This document shows, one piece after another, positions 1 through 13,055 of a stretch of 64,000 bases of DNA; position 1 is the first letter of the stretch, and each line of letters begins with the position of its first letter. The translations under genes were made by a program, and so were the position numbers. The stretch comes from Macrostomum hystrix (lineage: Eukaryota > Platyhelminthes > Macrostomidae), in contig CATNEN010000030.1 of assembly GCA_950097015.1 (NCBI GenBank), forward strand, positions 2,279,001 through 2,343,000, written 5' to 3'. The notes below the pieces were generated by a model. The model was given only the letters and a program-made list of their open reading frames with translations. It ran no database searches and was not told the DNA's origin.

Positions 1-1946
1 CATCGCCAGCTTCCAGCATAAAAAAGTTAGGCACTGACCGAAACTAACTAACTATAAAGTTAGCCGTGCAAGGCCGGTTGGCTAATGGAAGTGTATGAGC
101 TGGCCCAGTGAAAGTTGGAGATGAGCTGTTATGTGGCCAGCAATCTGATCAGGTAGCATACAAAGTTTACTCAGGCTCCATGCAGGCAGGTGGTCAGTCA
201 AACTATGCTCTGGCCATCGTTCTACGGCTATAGTCTACGGAGATGGATTAGGGATAGATCCACTTACCCATCTCGCTGCTCCCAGTGATGAAAACGCTGC
301 TCTGATTTCAGGAAAACAATAATGACAAAGCTATACTAGCGTGTTGGGGCGAAAGTTGCAGAGCTTCGAACTGGAGCAGTGTCTGGGCTGCTCGGTGCTG
401 CGGGATCTCGGTGGCAAGGGGGGCAGAGGGGAACTACGGGACACAGCTGAGGCGAATCTGGGCGGCCCAGAAGCCAATTAAGCCGCGGATGCTGGGTGTG
501 TGGGGGGGATAGACTGAGTGCTCCCAGCTCCCCGATGGGGCGCGGGAGTTTTTATGAGTCTCCCGGGTGGTTGGGAAGGGGCAGTAGGAGGGGCGTCCCG
601 CTGCCCCCCCCACCCGGTCAGCGAAGGCGGCCGCAAGCCGCATTGGCTCCTGTATGCATGGAGCAGCCCGTTCAATAATACGAGCTGCCCACACAGCCAC
701 ACACACACACACTTTCTTTGAGCTGGCGCCAACTCATGCATACATGCTGGAGCCTTTCCGGGCGAGCTTTGAAGAGAAAAAACTGAACTGGATTGAATGG
801 AAGCTTTTTTCCCCCAATTCTCAGTTGGCGGGTTTTTTGGTCCCTTTCCCTTCCTCGCCGACCCGCCGAGCATGCGGACGCGGCGGCGGAGGCGGCCCCT
901 GTTGTGGAGGTGTCGATGAGAAGGGTACGGAGACTTTGGCCAAGAAATGAAATTTCCTGCACAGCCTCGCTCTCAGCCACTCTCTCCAATTGCTCTCCGC
1001 TGAGCTGAATTCTACGGTTTCCACGCGAATTTCTCAGCAGCGCCGGGGCCATTGCTTAAGCCTCCTTTATCCCCAGCGGGACTTCAAGGGTAAGAAGAGG
1101 CCGGTACGGACAGAAGCGAAAGAAAAAGGAGAAACGGTCAGGGCAGTGCTCGGATTGGAATTTGTTGAATTTATGGTGCTGCCAACTCTATACAGTTCTG
1201 CTCGGGCTTAGGAAACATTGCCTATGGTTGCATGATAAAAAGCCAAATTTATGACTGCATGCTCACGAGTGTAGGTGGCTTTGACAAATTATCTGTTGCC
1301 AAGTTATACAAGCAATAGTTTCCACTACTTTATTTTAAATACAACGTAGCTAATTGCACATCGTTAGTGCATGGCTAAGCATAAATTAATGCAAGCGGCA
1401 TACTGCGCTTCGGAACTCCATCAAACTGTAACAACCATGTAGATTCTGCATTAATGATTCACGACCCCGCTTTCCCCTCCCTGACCTCCTCCAGTCCTAC
1501 AGGCCAGGTATTTATGCTTAGCTAATTCCTCTAGCCAAGTATTTCTCCGCTTCATGCGTCTGAGAGGATCTCACTGCTCATACGGGCCATACATCAGTCA
1601 GTGCGTCATTAATTAATTGACTTCTTTCTTGAGTTCGCCTCGGAAAAGGGTGAGAAAGGCTGCTGCTGCTGCTGCTGCTAGAAGGAACTCAGGGCTGAGT
1701 TGGCAGAATTTGACTTCATTTCTTGTCAAGAAGGAAAGAACCGGCGATCAGCTCACGGAAGCCTATTTGGCAGATTGATTCAATGTTTTTACCGTCCTAG
1801 CCCAGTGCTGCTACCGCTGCTAAAGCAACTGGAGCAGCTGCAGCGTTTGAATCAGACAAACCGCTTCAACAAAATTTACATCTCAATTATTAAATACCAA
1901 TCAGGCAAGCAGCGGCACGGAAGATAAATCTGGGAAGCAGAATTAT
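1..1946. other. Unique sequence with a GC/CpG-rich core, no gene assigned
   Basis: Positions about 360-1140 are clearly richer in G+C and CpG than the flanks (for example the CGG/GCC-rich stretch near 870-900), with a short CA run near 696-711. Open frames run on both strands here, as expected from low stop density, and none resembles a known protein. A donor-like GGGTAAGA near 1088 follows a GC-rich stretch, so this could be a promoter with a noncoding first exon. That is a guess. A (CTG)7 run lies at about 1660-1680. Confidence 0.35.
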
Positions 1947-4900
1947 TGAGCCTGAGTCAATGAGGCTGAGTCAATGAGGCTGAATCAATGAGCCTGAGTC
2001 AATGAGGCTGAGTCAATGAGCCTGAGTCAATGAGCCTGAGTCAATGAGCCCGAATCAATGAGCCTGAATCAATGAGCCTGAGTCAATGAGGCTGAGTCAA
2101 TGAGCCTGAATCAATGAGCCTGAGTCAATGAGGCTGAATCAATGAGGCTGAGTCAATGAGCCTGAGTTAATGAGGCTGAGTCAATGAGGCTGAATCAATG
2201 AGGCTGAGTCAATGAGGCTGAGTCAATGAGCCTGAATCAATGAGGCTGAGTCAATGAGGCTGAATCAATGAGGCTGAATCAATGAGCCTGAGTCAATGAG
2301 GCTGAATCAATGAGGCTGAGTCAATGAGGCTGAGTCAATGAGCCTGAATCAATGAGGCTGAGTCAATGAGGCTGAGTCAATGAGCCTGAGTCAATGAGCC
2401 CGAATCAATGAGCCTGAATCAATGAGCCTGAGTCAATGAGGCTGAGTCAATGAGGCTGAATCAATGAGGCTGAATCTATGAGGCTGAGTCAATGAGGCTG
2501 AATCAATGAGGCTGAGTCTATGAGGCTGAGTCAATGAGGCTGAGTCAATGAGGCTGAATCAATGAGGCTGAATCAATGAGGCTGAATCAATGGGGCTGAA
2601 TCAATGAGGCTGAATCAATGAGCCCGAATCAATGAGACTGAGTCAATGAGGCTGAATCAATGAGCCCGAATCAATGAGACTGAGTCAATGAGGCTGAGTC
2701 AATGAGGCTGAATCAATGAGCCTGAGTCAATGAGGCTGAGTCAATGAGGCTGAATCAATGAGCCCGAATCAATGAGGCTGAGTCAATGAGCCTGAATCAA
2801 TGAGGCTGAGTCAATGAGGCTGAGTCAATGAGCCTGAGTCAATGAGCCCGAATCAATGAGACTGAGTCAATGAGGCTGAGTCAATGAGGCTGAATCAATG
2901 AGGCTGAATCAATGGGGCTGAATCAATGAGGCTGAATCAATGAGCCTGAATCAATGAGGCTGAGTCAATGAGGCTGAATCAATGAGCCCGAATCAATGAG
3001 GCTGAGTCAATGAGCCTGAATCAATGAGGCTGAGTCAATGAGGCTGAGTCAATGAGCCCGAATCAATGAGCCTGAATCAATGAGGCTGAGTCAATGAGGC
3101 TGAGTCAATGAGCCTGAATCAATGAGCCTGAGTCAATGAGGCTGAGTCAATGAGCCTGAATCAATGAGGCTGAGTCAATGAGGCTGAGTCAATGAGCCTG
3201 AGTCAATGAGCCCGAATCAATGAGCCTGAATCAATGAGCCTGAGTCAATGAGGCTGAGTCAATGAGGGCTGAATCAATGAGGCTGAATCTATGAGGCTGA
3301 GTCAATGAGGCTGAATCAATGAGGCTGAGTCTATGAGGCTGAGTCAATGAGGCTGAGTCAATGAGGCTGAATCAATGAGGCTGAATCAATGAGGCTGAAT
3401 CAATGGGGCTGAATCAATGAGGCTGAATCAATGAGGCTGAGTCAATGAGCCTGAGTCAATGAGCCCGAATCAATGAGACTGAGTCAATGAGGCTGAGTCA
3501 ATGAGGCTGAATCAATGAGGCTGAATCAATGGGGCTGAATCAATGAGGCTGAATCAATGAGCCTGAGTCAATGAGGCTGAGTCAATGAGGCTGAATCAAT
3601 GAGCCCGAATCAATGAGGCTGAGTCAATGAGCCTGAATCAATGAGGCTGAGTCAATGAGGCTGAGTCAATGAGCCCGAATCAATGAGCCTGAATCAATGA
3701 GGCTGAGTCAATGAGGCTGAGTCAATGAGCCTGAATCAATGAGCCTGAGTCAATGAGGCTGAGTCAATGAGCCTGAATCAATGAGGCTGAGTCAATGAGG
3801 CTGAGTCAATGAGCCTGAGTCAATGAGCCCGAATCAATGAGCCTGAATCAATGAGCCTGAGTCAATGAGGCTGAGTCAATGAGGCTGAATCAATGAGGCT
3901 GAATCTATGAGGCTGAGTCAATGAGGCTGAATCAATGAGGCTGAGTCTATGAGGCTGAGTCAATGAGGCTGAGTCAATGAGGCTGAATCAATGAGGCTGA
4001 ATCAATGAGGCTGAATCAATGGGGCTGAATCAATGAGGCTGAATCAATGAGCCTGAATCAATGAGACTGAGTCAATGAGGCTGAATCAATGAGCCCGAAT
4101 CAATGAGACTGAGTCAATGAGGCTGAGTCAATGAGGCTGAATCAATGAGCCTGAGTCAATGAGGCTGAATCAATGAGGCTGAATCAATGAGCCCGAATCA
4201 ATGAGGCTGAGTCAATGAGCCTGAATCAATGAGGCTGAGTCAATGAGGCTGAGTCAATGAGCCTGAGTCAATGAGCCCGAATCAATGAGACTGAGTCAAT
4301 GAGGGCTGAGTCAATGAGGCTGAATCAATGAGGCTGAATCAATGGGGCTGAATCAATGAGGCTGAATCAATGAGCCTGAGTCAATGAGGCTGAGTCAATG
4401 AGGCTGAATCAATGAGCCCGAATCAATGAGGCTGAGTCAATGAGCCTGAATCAATGAGGCTGAGTCAATGAGGCTGAGTCAATGAGCCCGAATCAATGAG
4501 CTGAATCAATGAGGCTGAGTCAATGAGGCTGAGTCAATGAGCCTGAATCAATGAGCCTGAGTCAATGAGGCTGAGTCAATGAGGCTGAATCAATGAGCCT
4601 GAGTCAATGAGCCTGAGTCAATGAGGCTGAGTCAATGAGCCTGAGTCAATGAGGCTGAATCAATGAGGCTGAGTCAATGAGGCTGAGTCAATGAGCCTGA
4701 GTCAATGAGGCTGAATCAATGAGGCTGAATCAATGAGCCTGAGTCAATGAGGCTGAGTCAATGAGGCTGAATCAATGAGGCTGAGTCATGAGGCTGAGTC
4801 AATGAGCCTGAATCAATGAGGCTGAGTCAATGAGGCTGAGTCAATGAGCCTGAGTCAATGAGCCCGAATCAATGAGCCTGAATCAATGAGCCTGAGTCAA

Positions 4901-7900
4901 TGAGGCTGAATCAATGAGGCTGAATCAATGAGGCTGAATCAATGAGCCCGAATCAATGAGCCCGAGTCAATAAGGCTGAGTCAATGAGGCTGAATCAATG
5001 AGCCTGAGTCAATGAGGCTGAGTCAATGAGGCTGAGTCAATGAGGCTGAGTCAATGAGCCTGAGTCAATGAGCCCGAATCAATGAGACTGAGTCAATGAG
5101 GCTGAGTCAATGAGGCTGAATCAATGAGGCTGGAATCAATGGGCTGAATCAATGAGGCTGAATCAATGAGCCTGAGTCAATGAGGCTGAGTCAATGAGGC
5201 TGAATCAATGAGCCCGAATCAATGAGGCTGAGTCAATGAGCCTGAATCAATGAGGCTGAGTCAATGAGGCTGAGTCAATGAGCCCGAATCAATGAGCCTG
5301 AATCAATGAGGCTGAGTCAATGAGGCTGAGTCAATGAGCCTGAATCAATGAGCCTGAGTCAATGAGGCTGAGTCAATGAGCCTGAATCAATGAGGCTGAG
5401 TCAATGAGGCTGAGTCAATGAGCCTGAGTCAATGAGCCCGAATCAATGAGCCTGAATCAATGAGCCTGAGTCAATGAGGCTGAGTCAATGAGGCTGAATC
5501 AATGAGGCTGAATCTATGAGGCTGAGTCAATGAGGCTGAATCAATGAGGCTGAGTCTATGAGGCTGAGTCAATGAGGCTGAGTCAATGAGGCTGAATCAA
5601 TGAGGCTGAATCAATGAGGCTGAATCAATGGGGCTGAATCAATGAGGCTGAATCAATGAGCTGAAGTCAATGAGCCTGAGTCAATGAGCCGAATCAATGA
5701 GGGTGAGACTGAGTCAATGAGGCTGAGTCAATGAGGCTGAATCAATGAGCCTGAGTCAATGAGGCTGAGTCAATGAGGCTGAATCAATGAGCCTGAGTCA
5801 ATGAGGCTGAGTCAATGAGCCTGAATCAATGAGCTGAGTCAATGAGCCTGAGTCAATGAGCCTGAGTCAATGAGCCTGAATCAATGAGCTGAGTCAATGA
5901 GGCTGAGTCAATGAGGCCGAATCAATGAGGCTGAATCAATGAGGCTGAGTCAATGAGGCTGAATCAATGAGGCCTGAATCAATGAGGCTGAGTCAATGAG
6001 GCTGAGTCAATGAGCCTGAATCAATGAGGCTGAGTCAATGAGCCTGAGTCAATGAGGCCTGAGTCAATGAGGCCGAATCAATGAGCCGAATCAATGAGCC
6101 TGAATCAATGAGGCTGAGTCAATGAGGCTGAGTCAATGAGGCTGAATCATATGAGGCTGAGTCAATGAGGCTGAAGTCAATGAGGCTGAAGTCAATGAGG
6201 CTGAATCAATGAGGCTGAGTCAATGAGGCCTGAATCAATGAGGCTGAATCAATGAGCCTGAATCAATGAGGCTGAAGTCAATGAGGCTGAAGTCAATGAG
6301 CCTGAATCAATGAGGCTGAGATCAATGAGGCTGAGTCTATGAGGCTGAGTCAATGAGGCTGAGTCAATGAGGCCTGAAGTCAATGAGGCTGAATCAATGA
6401 GCTGAGTCAATGAGGCTGAATCAATGAGGCTGAATCAATGAGGCCTGAGTCAATGAGGCTGAGTCAATGAGCCTGAATCAATGAGGCTGAGTCAATGAGG
6501 CTGAGTCAATGAGCCTGAATCAATGAGCCCGAATCAATGAGCCTGAGATCAATGAGCCTGAGTCAATGAGGCTGAGTCAATGAGGCTGAATCAATGAGGC
6601 TGAATCAATGAGCTGAGTCAATGAGCCTGAATCAATGAGGCTGAGTCAATGAGGCCTGAATCAATGAGGCTGAGTCAATGAGGCTGAGTCAATGAGGCTG
6701 AATCAATGAGGCCTGAATCAATGAGGCTGAATCAATGAGGCTGAATCAATGAGGCCTGAATCAATGAGGCTGAATCAATGAGGCCTGAATCAATGAGCCC
6801 GAATCAATGAGGCCTGAGTCAATGAGGCTGAGTCAATGAGGCTGAGTCAATGAGGCTGAGTCAATGAGGCTGATTCAATGAGGCGAATCAATGAGGCTGA
6901 GTCAATGAGGCTGAATCAATGAGGCTGAGTCAATGAGGCTGAGTCAATGAGGCTGAAGTCAATGAGGCTGAAGTCAATGAGCCTGAGTCATGAGGCTGAG
7001 TCAATGAGGCTGAATCAATGAGGCTGAATCAATGGGGCTGAATCAATGAGCTGAATCAATGAGGCTGAGTCAATGAGGCCTGAGTCAATGAGCCCGAATC
7101 AATGAGACGAGTCAATGAGGCTGAGTCAATGAGGCTGAAGTCAATGAGCCTGAATCAATGGGCTGAAGTCAATGAGGCTGATCAATGAGCTGAGTCAATG
7201 AGGCTGAGTCAATGAGGCTGAATCAATGAGCCCTGAAGTCAATGAGGCTGAGTCAATGAGCCTGAATCAATGAGGCTGAGTCAATGAGGCTGAGTCAATG
7301 AGCCCGAATCAATGAGCCTGAATCAATGAGGCTGAGTCAATGAGGCTGAGTCAATGAGCTGAATCAATGAGGCTGAGTCAATGAGGCTGAGTCAATGAGG
7401 CCTGAATCAATGAGGCCTGAGTCAATGAGGCTGAGTCAATGAGGCTGAGTCAATGAGCCCTGAAGTCAATGAGGCTGAATCAATGAGGCTGAGTCAATGA
7501 GGCTGAGTCAATGAGCCTGAATCAATGAGGCTGAATCAATGAGGCTGAATCAATGAGCCTGAGTCAATGAGGCTGAGTCAATGAGGCTGAATCAATGAGG
7601 CTGAGTCAATGAGGCTGAGTCAATGAGCCTGAATCAATGAGGCTGAGTCAATGAGGCTGAGTCAATGAGCCTGAGTCAATGAGCCCTGAATCAATGAGCT
7701 GAATCAATGAGGCCTGAGTCAATGAGGCTGAATCAATGAGGCTGAATCAATGAGGCTGAGTCAATGAGGCCCGAATCAATGAGCCCGAGTCAATAAGGCT
7801 GAGTCAATGAGGCTGAATCAATGAGCCGAATCAATGAGGTGAGTCAATGAGGCTGAGTCAATGAGGCTGAGTCAATGAGGCTGAGTCAATGAGCCTGAGT

Positions 7901-10900
7901 CAATGAGCCCCGAATCAATGGAGACTGAGTCAATGAGGCTGAGTCAATGAGGCTGAATCAATGAGGCTGAATCAATGGGGCTGAATCAATGAGGCTGAAT
8001 CAATGAGCCTGAGTCAATGAGGCTGAGTCAATGAGGCTGAATCAATGAGCCCGAATCAATGAGGCTGAGTCAATGAGCCTGAATCAATGAGGCTGAGTCA
8101 ATGAGGCTGAGTCAATGAGCCCGATCAATGAGCCTGAATCAATGAGCTGAGTCAATGAGGCTGAGTCAATGAGCCTGAATCAATGAGCCTGAGTCAATGA
8201 GGCTGAGTCAATGAGGCTGAATCAATGAGCCTGAGTCAATGAGCCTGAGTCAATGAGGCTGAGTCAATGAGCCTGAGTCAATGAGGCTGAATCAATGAGG
8301 CTGAGTCAATGAGGCTGAGTCAATGAGCCTGAGTCAATGAGGCTGAATCAATGAGGCTGAATCAATGAGCCTGAGTCAATGAGGCTGAGTCAATGAGGCT
8401 GAATCAATGAGGCTGAGTCAATGAGGCTGAGTCAATGAGCCTGAATCAATGAGGCTGAGTCAATGAGGCTGAGTCAATGAGCCTGAGTCAATGAGCCCGA
8501 ATCAATGAGCCTGAATCAATGAGCCTGAGTCAATGAGGCTGAATCAATGAGGCTGAATCAATGAGGCTGAATCAATGAGCCCGAATCAATGAGCCCGAGT
8601 CAATAAGGCTGAGTCAATGAGGCTGAATCAATGAGCCTGAGTCAATGAGGCTGAGTCAATGAGGCTGAATCAATGAGCCCGAATCAATGAGGCTGAATCA
8701 ATGAGGCTGAATCAATGAGGCTGAATCAATGAGGCTGAATCAATGAGGCTGAATCAATGAGCCCGAATCAATGAGCCCGAGTCAATAAGGCTGAGTCAAT
8801 GAGGCTGAGTCAATGAGGCTGAGTCAATGAGGCTGATTCAATGAGGCTGAATCAATGAGGCTGAATCTATGAGGCTGAGTCAATGAGGCTGAATCAATGA
8901 GGCTGAATCTATGAGGCTGAGTCAATGAGGCTGAATCAATGAGGCTGAGTCAATGAGGCTGAATCAATGAGACTGAGTCAATGAGACTGAGTAAATGAGG
9001 CTGAATCAATGGGGCTGAATCAATGAGGCTGAATCAATGAGACTGAGTCAATGAGCCTGAATCAATGAGCCTGAGTCAATGAGGCAGAGTCAATGAGCCT
9101 GAATCAATGAGGCTGAGTCAATGAGGCTGAGTCAATGAGCCCGAATCAATGAGCCTGAATCAATGAGCCTGAATCAATGAGGCTGAGTCAATGAGCCTGA
9201 ATCAATGAGCCTGAGTCAATGAGGCTGAGTCAATGAGGCTGAATCAATGAGCCTGAGTCAATGAGCCTGAGTCAATGAGGCTGAGTCAATGAGCCTGAGT
9301 CAATGAGGCTGAATCAATGAGGCTGAGTCAATGAGGCTGAGTCAATGAGCCTGAGTCAATGAGGCTGAATCAATGAGGCTGAATCAATGAGCCTGAGTCA
9401 ATGAGGCTGAGTCAATGAGGCTGAATCAATGAGGCTGAGTCAATGAGGCTGAGTCAATGAGCCTGAATCAATGAGGCTGAGTCAATGAGGCTGAGTCAAT
9501 GAGCCTGAGTCAATGAGCCCGAATCAATGAGCCTGAATCAATGAGCCTGAGTCAATGAGGCTGAATCAATGAGGCTGAATCAATGAGGCTGAATCAATGA
9601 GCCCGAATCAATGAGCCCGAGTCAATAAGGCTGAGTCAATGAGGCTGAATCAATGAGCCTGAGTCAATGAGGCTGAGTCAATGAGGCTGAATCAATGAGC
9701 CCGAATCAATGAGGCTGAATCAATGAGGCTGAATCAATGAGGCTGAATCAATGAGGCTGAATCAATGAGGCTGAATCAATGAGCCCGAATCAATGAGCCC
9801 GAGTCAATAAGGCTGAGTCAATGAGGCTGAGTCAATGAGGCTGAGTCAATGAGGCTGATTCAATGAGGCTGAATCAATGAGGCTGAATCTATGAGGCTGA
9901 GTCAATGAGGCTGAATCAATGAGGCTGAATCTATGAGGCTGAGTCAATGAGGCTGAATCAATGAGGCTGAGTCAATGAGGCTGAATCAATGAGACTGAGT
10001 CAATGAGACTGAGTAAATGAGGCTGAATCAATGGGGCTGAATCAATGAGGCTGAATCAATGAGACTGAGTCAATGAGGCTGAGGCAATGAGGCTGAATCA
10101 ATGAGACTGAGTCAATGAGGCTGAATCAATGAGGCTGAATCAATGAGCCCGAATCAATGAGCCTGAATCAATGAGGCTGAGTCAATGAGGCTGAGTCAAT
10201 GAGCCCGAATCAATGAGCCTGAATCAATGAGGCTGAGTCAATGAGGCTGAGTCAATGAGCCTGAATCAATGAGCCTGAGTCAATGAGGCTGAGTCAATGA
10301 GCCTGAATCAATGAGGCTGAGTCAATGAGGCTGAGTCAATGAGCCTGAGTCAATGAGCCCGAATCAATGAGCCTGAATCAATGAGCCTGAGTCAATGAGG
10401 CTGAGTCAATGAGGCTGAATCAATGAGGCTGAATCTATGAGGCTGAGTCAATGAGGCTGAATCAATGAGGCTGAGTCTATGAGGCTGAGTCAATGAGGCT
10501 GAGTCAATGAGGCTGAATCAATGAGGCTGAATCAATGAGGCTGAATCAATGGGGCTGAATCAATGAGGCTGAATCAATGAGCCCGAATCAATGAGACTGA
10601 GTCAATGAGGCTGAATCAATGAGCCCGAATCAATGAGACTGAGTCAATGAGGCTGAGTCAATGAGGCTGAATCAATGAGCCTGAGTCAATGAGGCTGAAT
10701 CAATGAGGCTGAATCAATGAGCCCGAATCAATGAGGCTGAGTCAATGAGCCTGAATCAATGAGGCTGAGTCAATGAGGCTGAGTCAATGAGCCTGAGTCA
10801 ATGAGCCCGAATCAATGAGACTGAGTCAATGAGGCTGAGTCAATGAGGCTGAATCAATGAGGCTGAATCAATGGGGCTGAATCAATGAGGCTGAATCAAT

Positions 10901-12087
10901 GAGCCTGAGTCAATGAGGCTGAGTCAATGAGGCTGAATCAATGAGCCCGAATCAATGAGGCTGAGTCAATGAGCCTGAATCAATGAGGCTGAGTCAATGA
11001 GGCTGAGTCAATGAGCCCGAATCAATGAGCCTGAATCAATGAGGCTGAGTCAATGAGGCTGAGTCAATGAGCCTGAATCAATGAGCCTGAGTCAATGAGG
11101 CTGAGTCAATGAGGCTGAATCAATGAGCCTGAGTCAATGAGCCTGAGTCAATGAGGCTGAGTCAATGAGCCTGAGTCAATGAGGCTGAATCAATGAGGCT
11201 GAGTCAATGAGGCTGAGTCAATGAGCCTGAGTCAATGAGGCTGAATCAATGAGGCTGAATCAATGAGCCTGAGTCAATGAGGCTGAGTCAATGAGGCTGA
11301 ATCAATGAGGCTGAGTCAATGAGGCTGAGTCAATGAGCCTGAATCAATGAGGCTGAGTCAATGAGGCTGAGTCAATGAGCCTGAGTCAATGAGCCCGAAT
11401 CAATGAGCCTGAATCAATGAGCCTGAGTCAATGAGGCTGAATCAATGAGGCTGAATCAATGAGGCTGAATCAATGAGCCCGAATCAATGAGCCCGAGTCA
11501 ATAAGGCTGAGTCAATGAGGCTGAATCAATGAGCCTGAGTCAATGAGGCTGAGTCAATGAGGCTGAATCAATGAGCCCGAATCAATGAGGCTGAATCAAT
11601 GAGGCTGAATCAATGAGGCTGAATCAATGAGGCTGAATCAATGAGGCTGAATCAATGAGCCCGAATCAATGAGCCCGAGTCAATAAGGCTGAGTCAATGA
11701 GGCTGAGTCAATGAGGCTGAGTCAATGAGGCTGATTCAATGAGGCTGAATCTATGAGGCTGAGTCAATGAGGCTGAATCAATGAGGCTGAATCTATGAGG
11801 CTGAGTCAATGAGGCTGAATCAATGAGGCTGAGTCAATGAGGCTGAATCAATGAGACTGAGTCAATGAGACTGAGTAAATGAGGCTGAATCAATGGGGCT
11901 GAATCAATGAGGCTGAATCAATGAGACTGAGTCAATGAGGCTGAGGCAATGAGGCTGAATCAATGAGACTGAGTCAATGAGGCTGAATCAATGAGGCTGA
12001 ATCAATGAGCCCGAATCAATGAGACTGAATCAATGAGGCTGAATCAGTGAGGCTGAATGAATGAGACTGAATGAATGAGGCTGAATT
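1947..12087. repeat. Giant 14-bp minisatellite array (about 10.1 kb, about 720 units)
   Basis: The unit is TGAGGCTGAGTCAA with a few recurrent variants: GAGCC, GAGCCC, GAGAC or GGGGC in the first half, GAATC for GAGTC, and TCTATG for TCAATG. Variants recur in the same order in blocks of roughly 0.6-1.9 kb, a higher-order structure (markers: GAATCTATG at about 2472, 3285, 3901, 5510, 8863, 9885, 10431 and 11747). Every unit carries TGA on both strands and the period is not a multiple of 3, so nothing long is open. Units with GAGTCA contain a perfect AP-1 heptamer, TGAGTCA. The stretch 5650-8150 has many odd-length units that look like consensus errors. Confidence 0.97.
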
Positions 12088-13055
12088 CCTATAGTTGAAA
12101 TCAGCGAAGCTGTGTCAATCACGTAGCAGAATTCTCATTTTTTGTTTGAAACCAATCAATATAATTCCCGACAATATAGGCTTGACTTAACTGATTGAAA
12201 TTTACCGCGGGCCTTGCAACGGAATCGGTGAAAAAGATTCTCGAGAAAAAACGAATTAATTGAGAGCAGCAATTTTATAGACTATAATCATGCTACAATT
12301 CCATTGTTGAAGGATTTTTTATCGGAAATCAAGAATCCTTCCACCGTGCTGCACTTTCTCCATTGTGTAGGTTTTGTATTTAAAGCAATAAAACAATGAA
12401 ACAAAAGCTACGCAAAGGACAAAGCGACAATAGAAAAGAAATGAATTAACAGGATAATGAATTGAAGTCTAGACTAGCTTTTTCAATTAAATAAATTGCT
12501 TTGCATTCTTTTTTTCCAGCAATAAAACTAAATCCATCACCAAGCAAGCGTCAAGCAGTGATCTTCGTTTGTGGCATCCACTTTGAAAACTCAACTAAGC
12601 ATACTAATATTCACTAGCATAAGTAGTAAAGTAAGCAAAACCGAATATCAGAATACTTTATTAACAAATATTTTCTAAAAGACTGACTGAAAATTTACAA
12701 TAAAACAAATACTGCACGAGTTAAAATTGTGAAGACATGAGAAAATGACTAGGCTAAAAAATCTGTAAAAATGTCCTTAATATACCGATAATAGTAGTCT
12801 GTGGAGCGAGTAAAAATGTTGATTGCAGGTAATAAGAACTGGTCGTCATGACAGGCATACTCCAAATAATTTTAGGCACCAAAAATTGAGGAAAACGTAT
12901 GCACAATGAAATTTCTGTTTACTCAAAAAAAATTTACTGTACTTTATAGTAGGAACAAATAACGGTATCTGACACTAATTTAAGACTAGAATATTGCAAC
13001 TATAAAAATTCGCACAATAAATAAAAACTCGGCCAAAAGACTAGAAAATAAGTTA
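12088..13055. other. AT-rich unique spacer between two arrays
   Basis: The sequence is low in GC with scattered AATAAA/ATAAAAC motifs and no open frame of note. I see no transposon ends or SINE boxes. Nothing can be assigned. Confidence 0.5.

Noticed and set aside
434-1052. Several overlapping frames of 60-130 codons on both strands
   Set aside because: GC-rich sequence has few stops. None shows family motifs, splice support or consistent strand preference.
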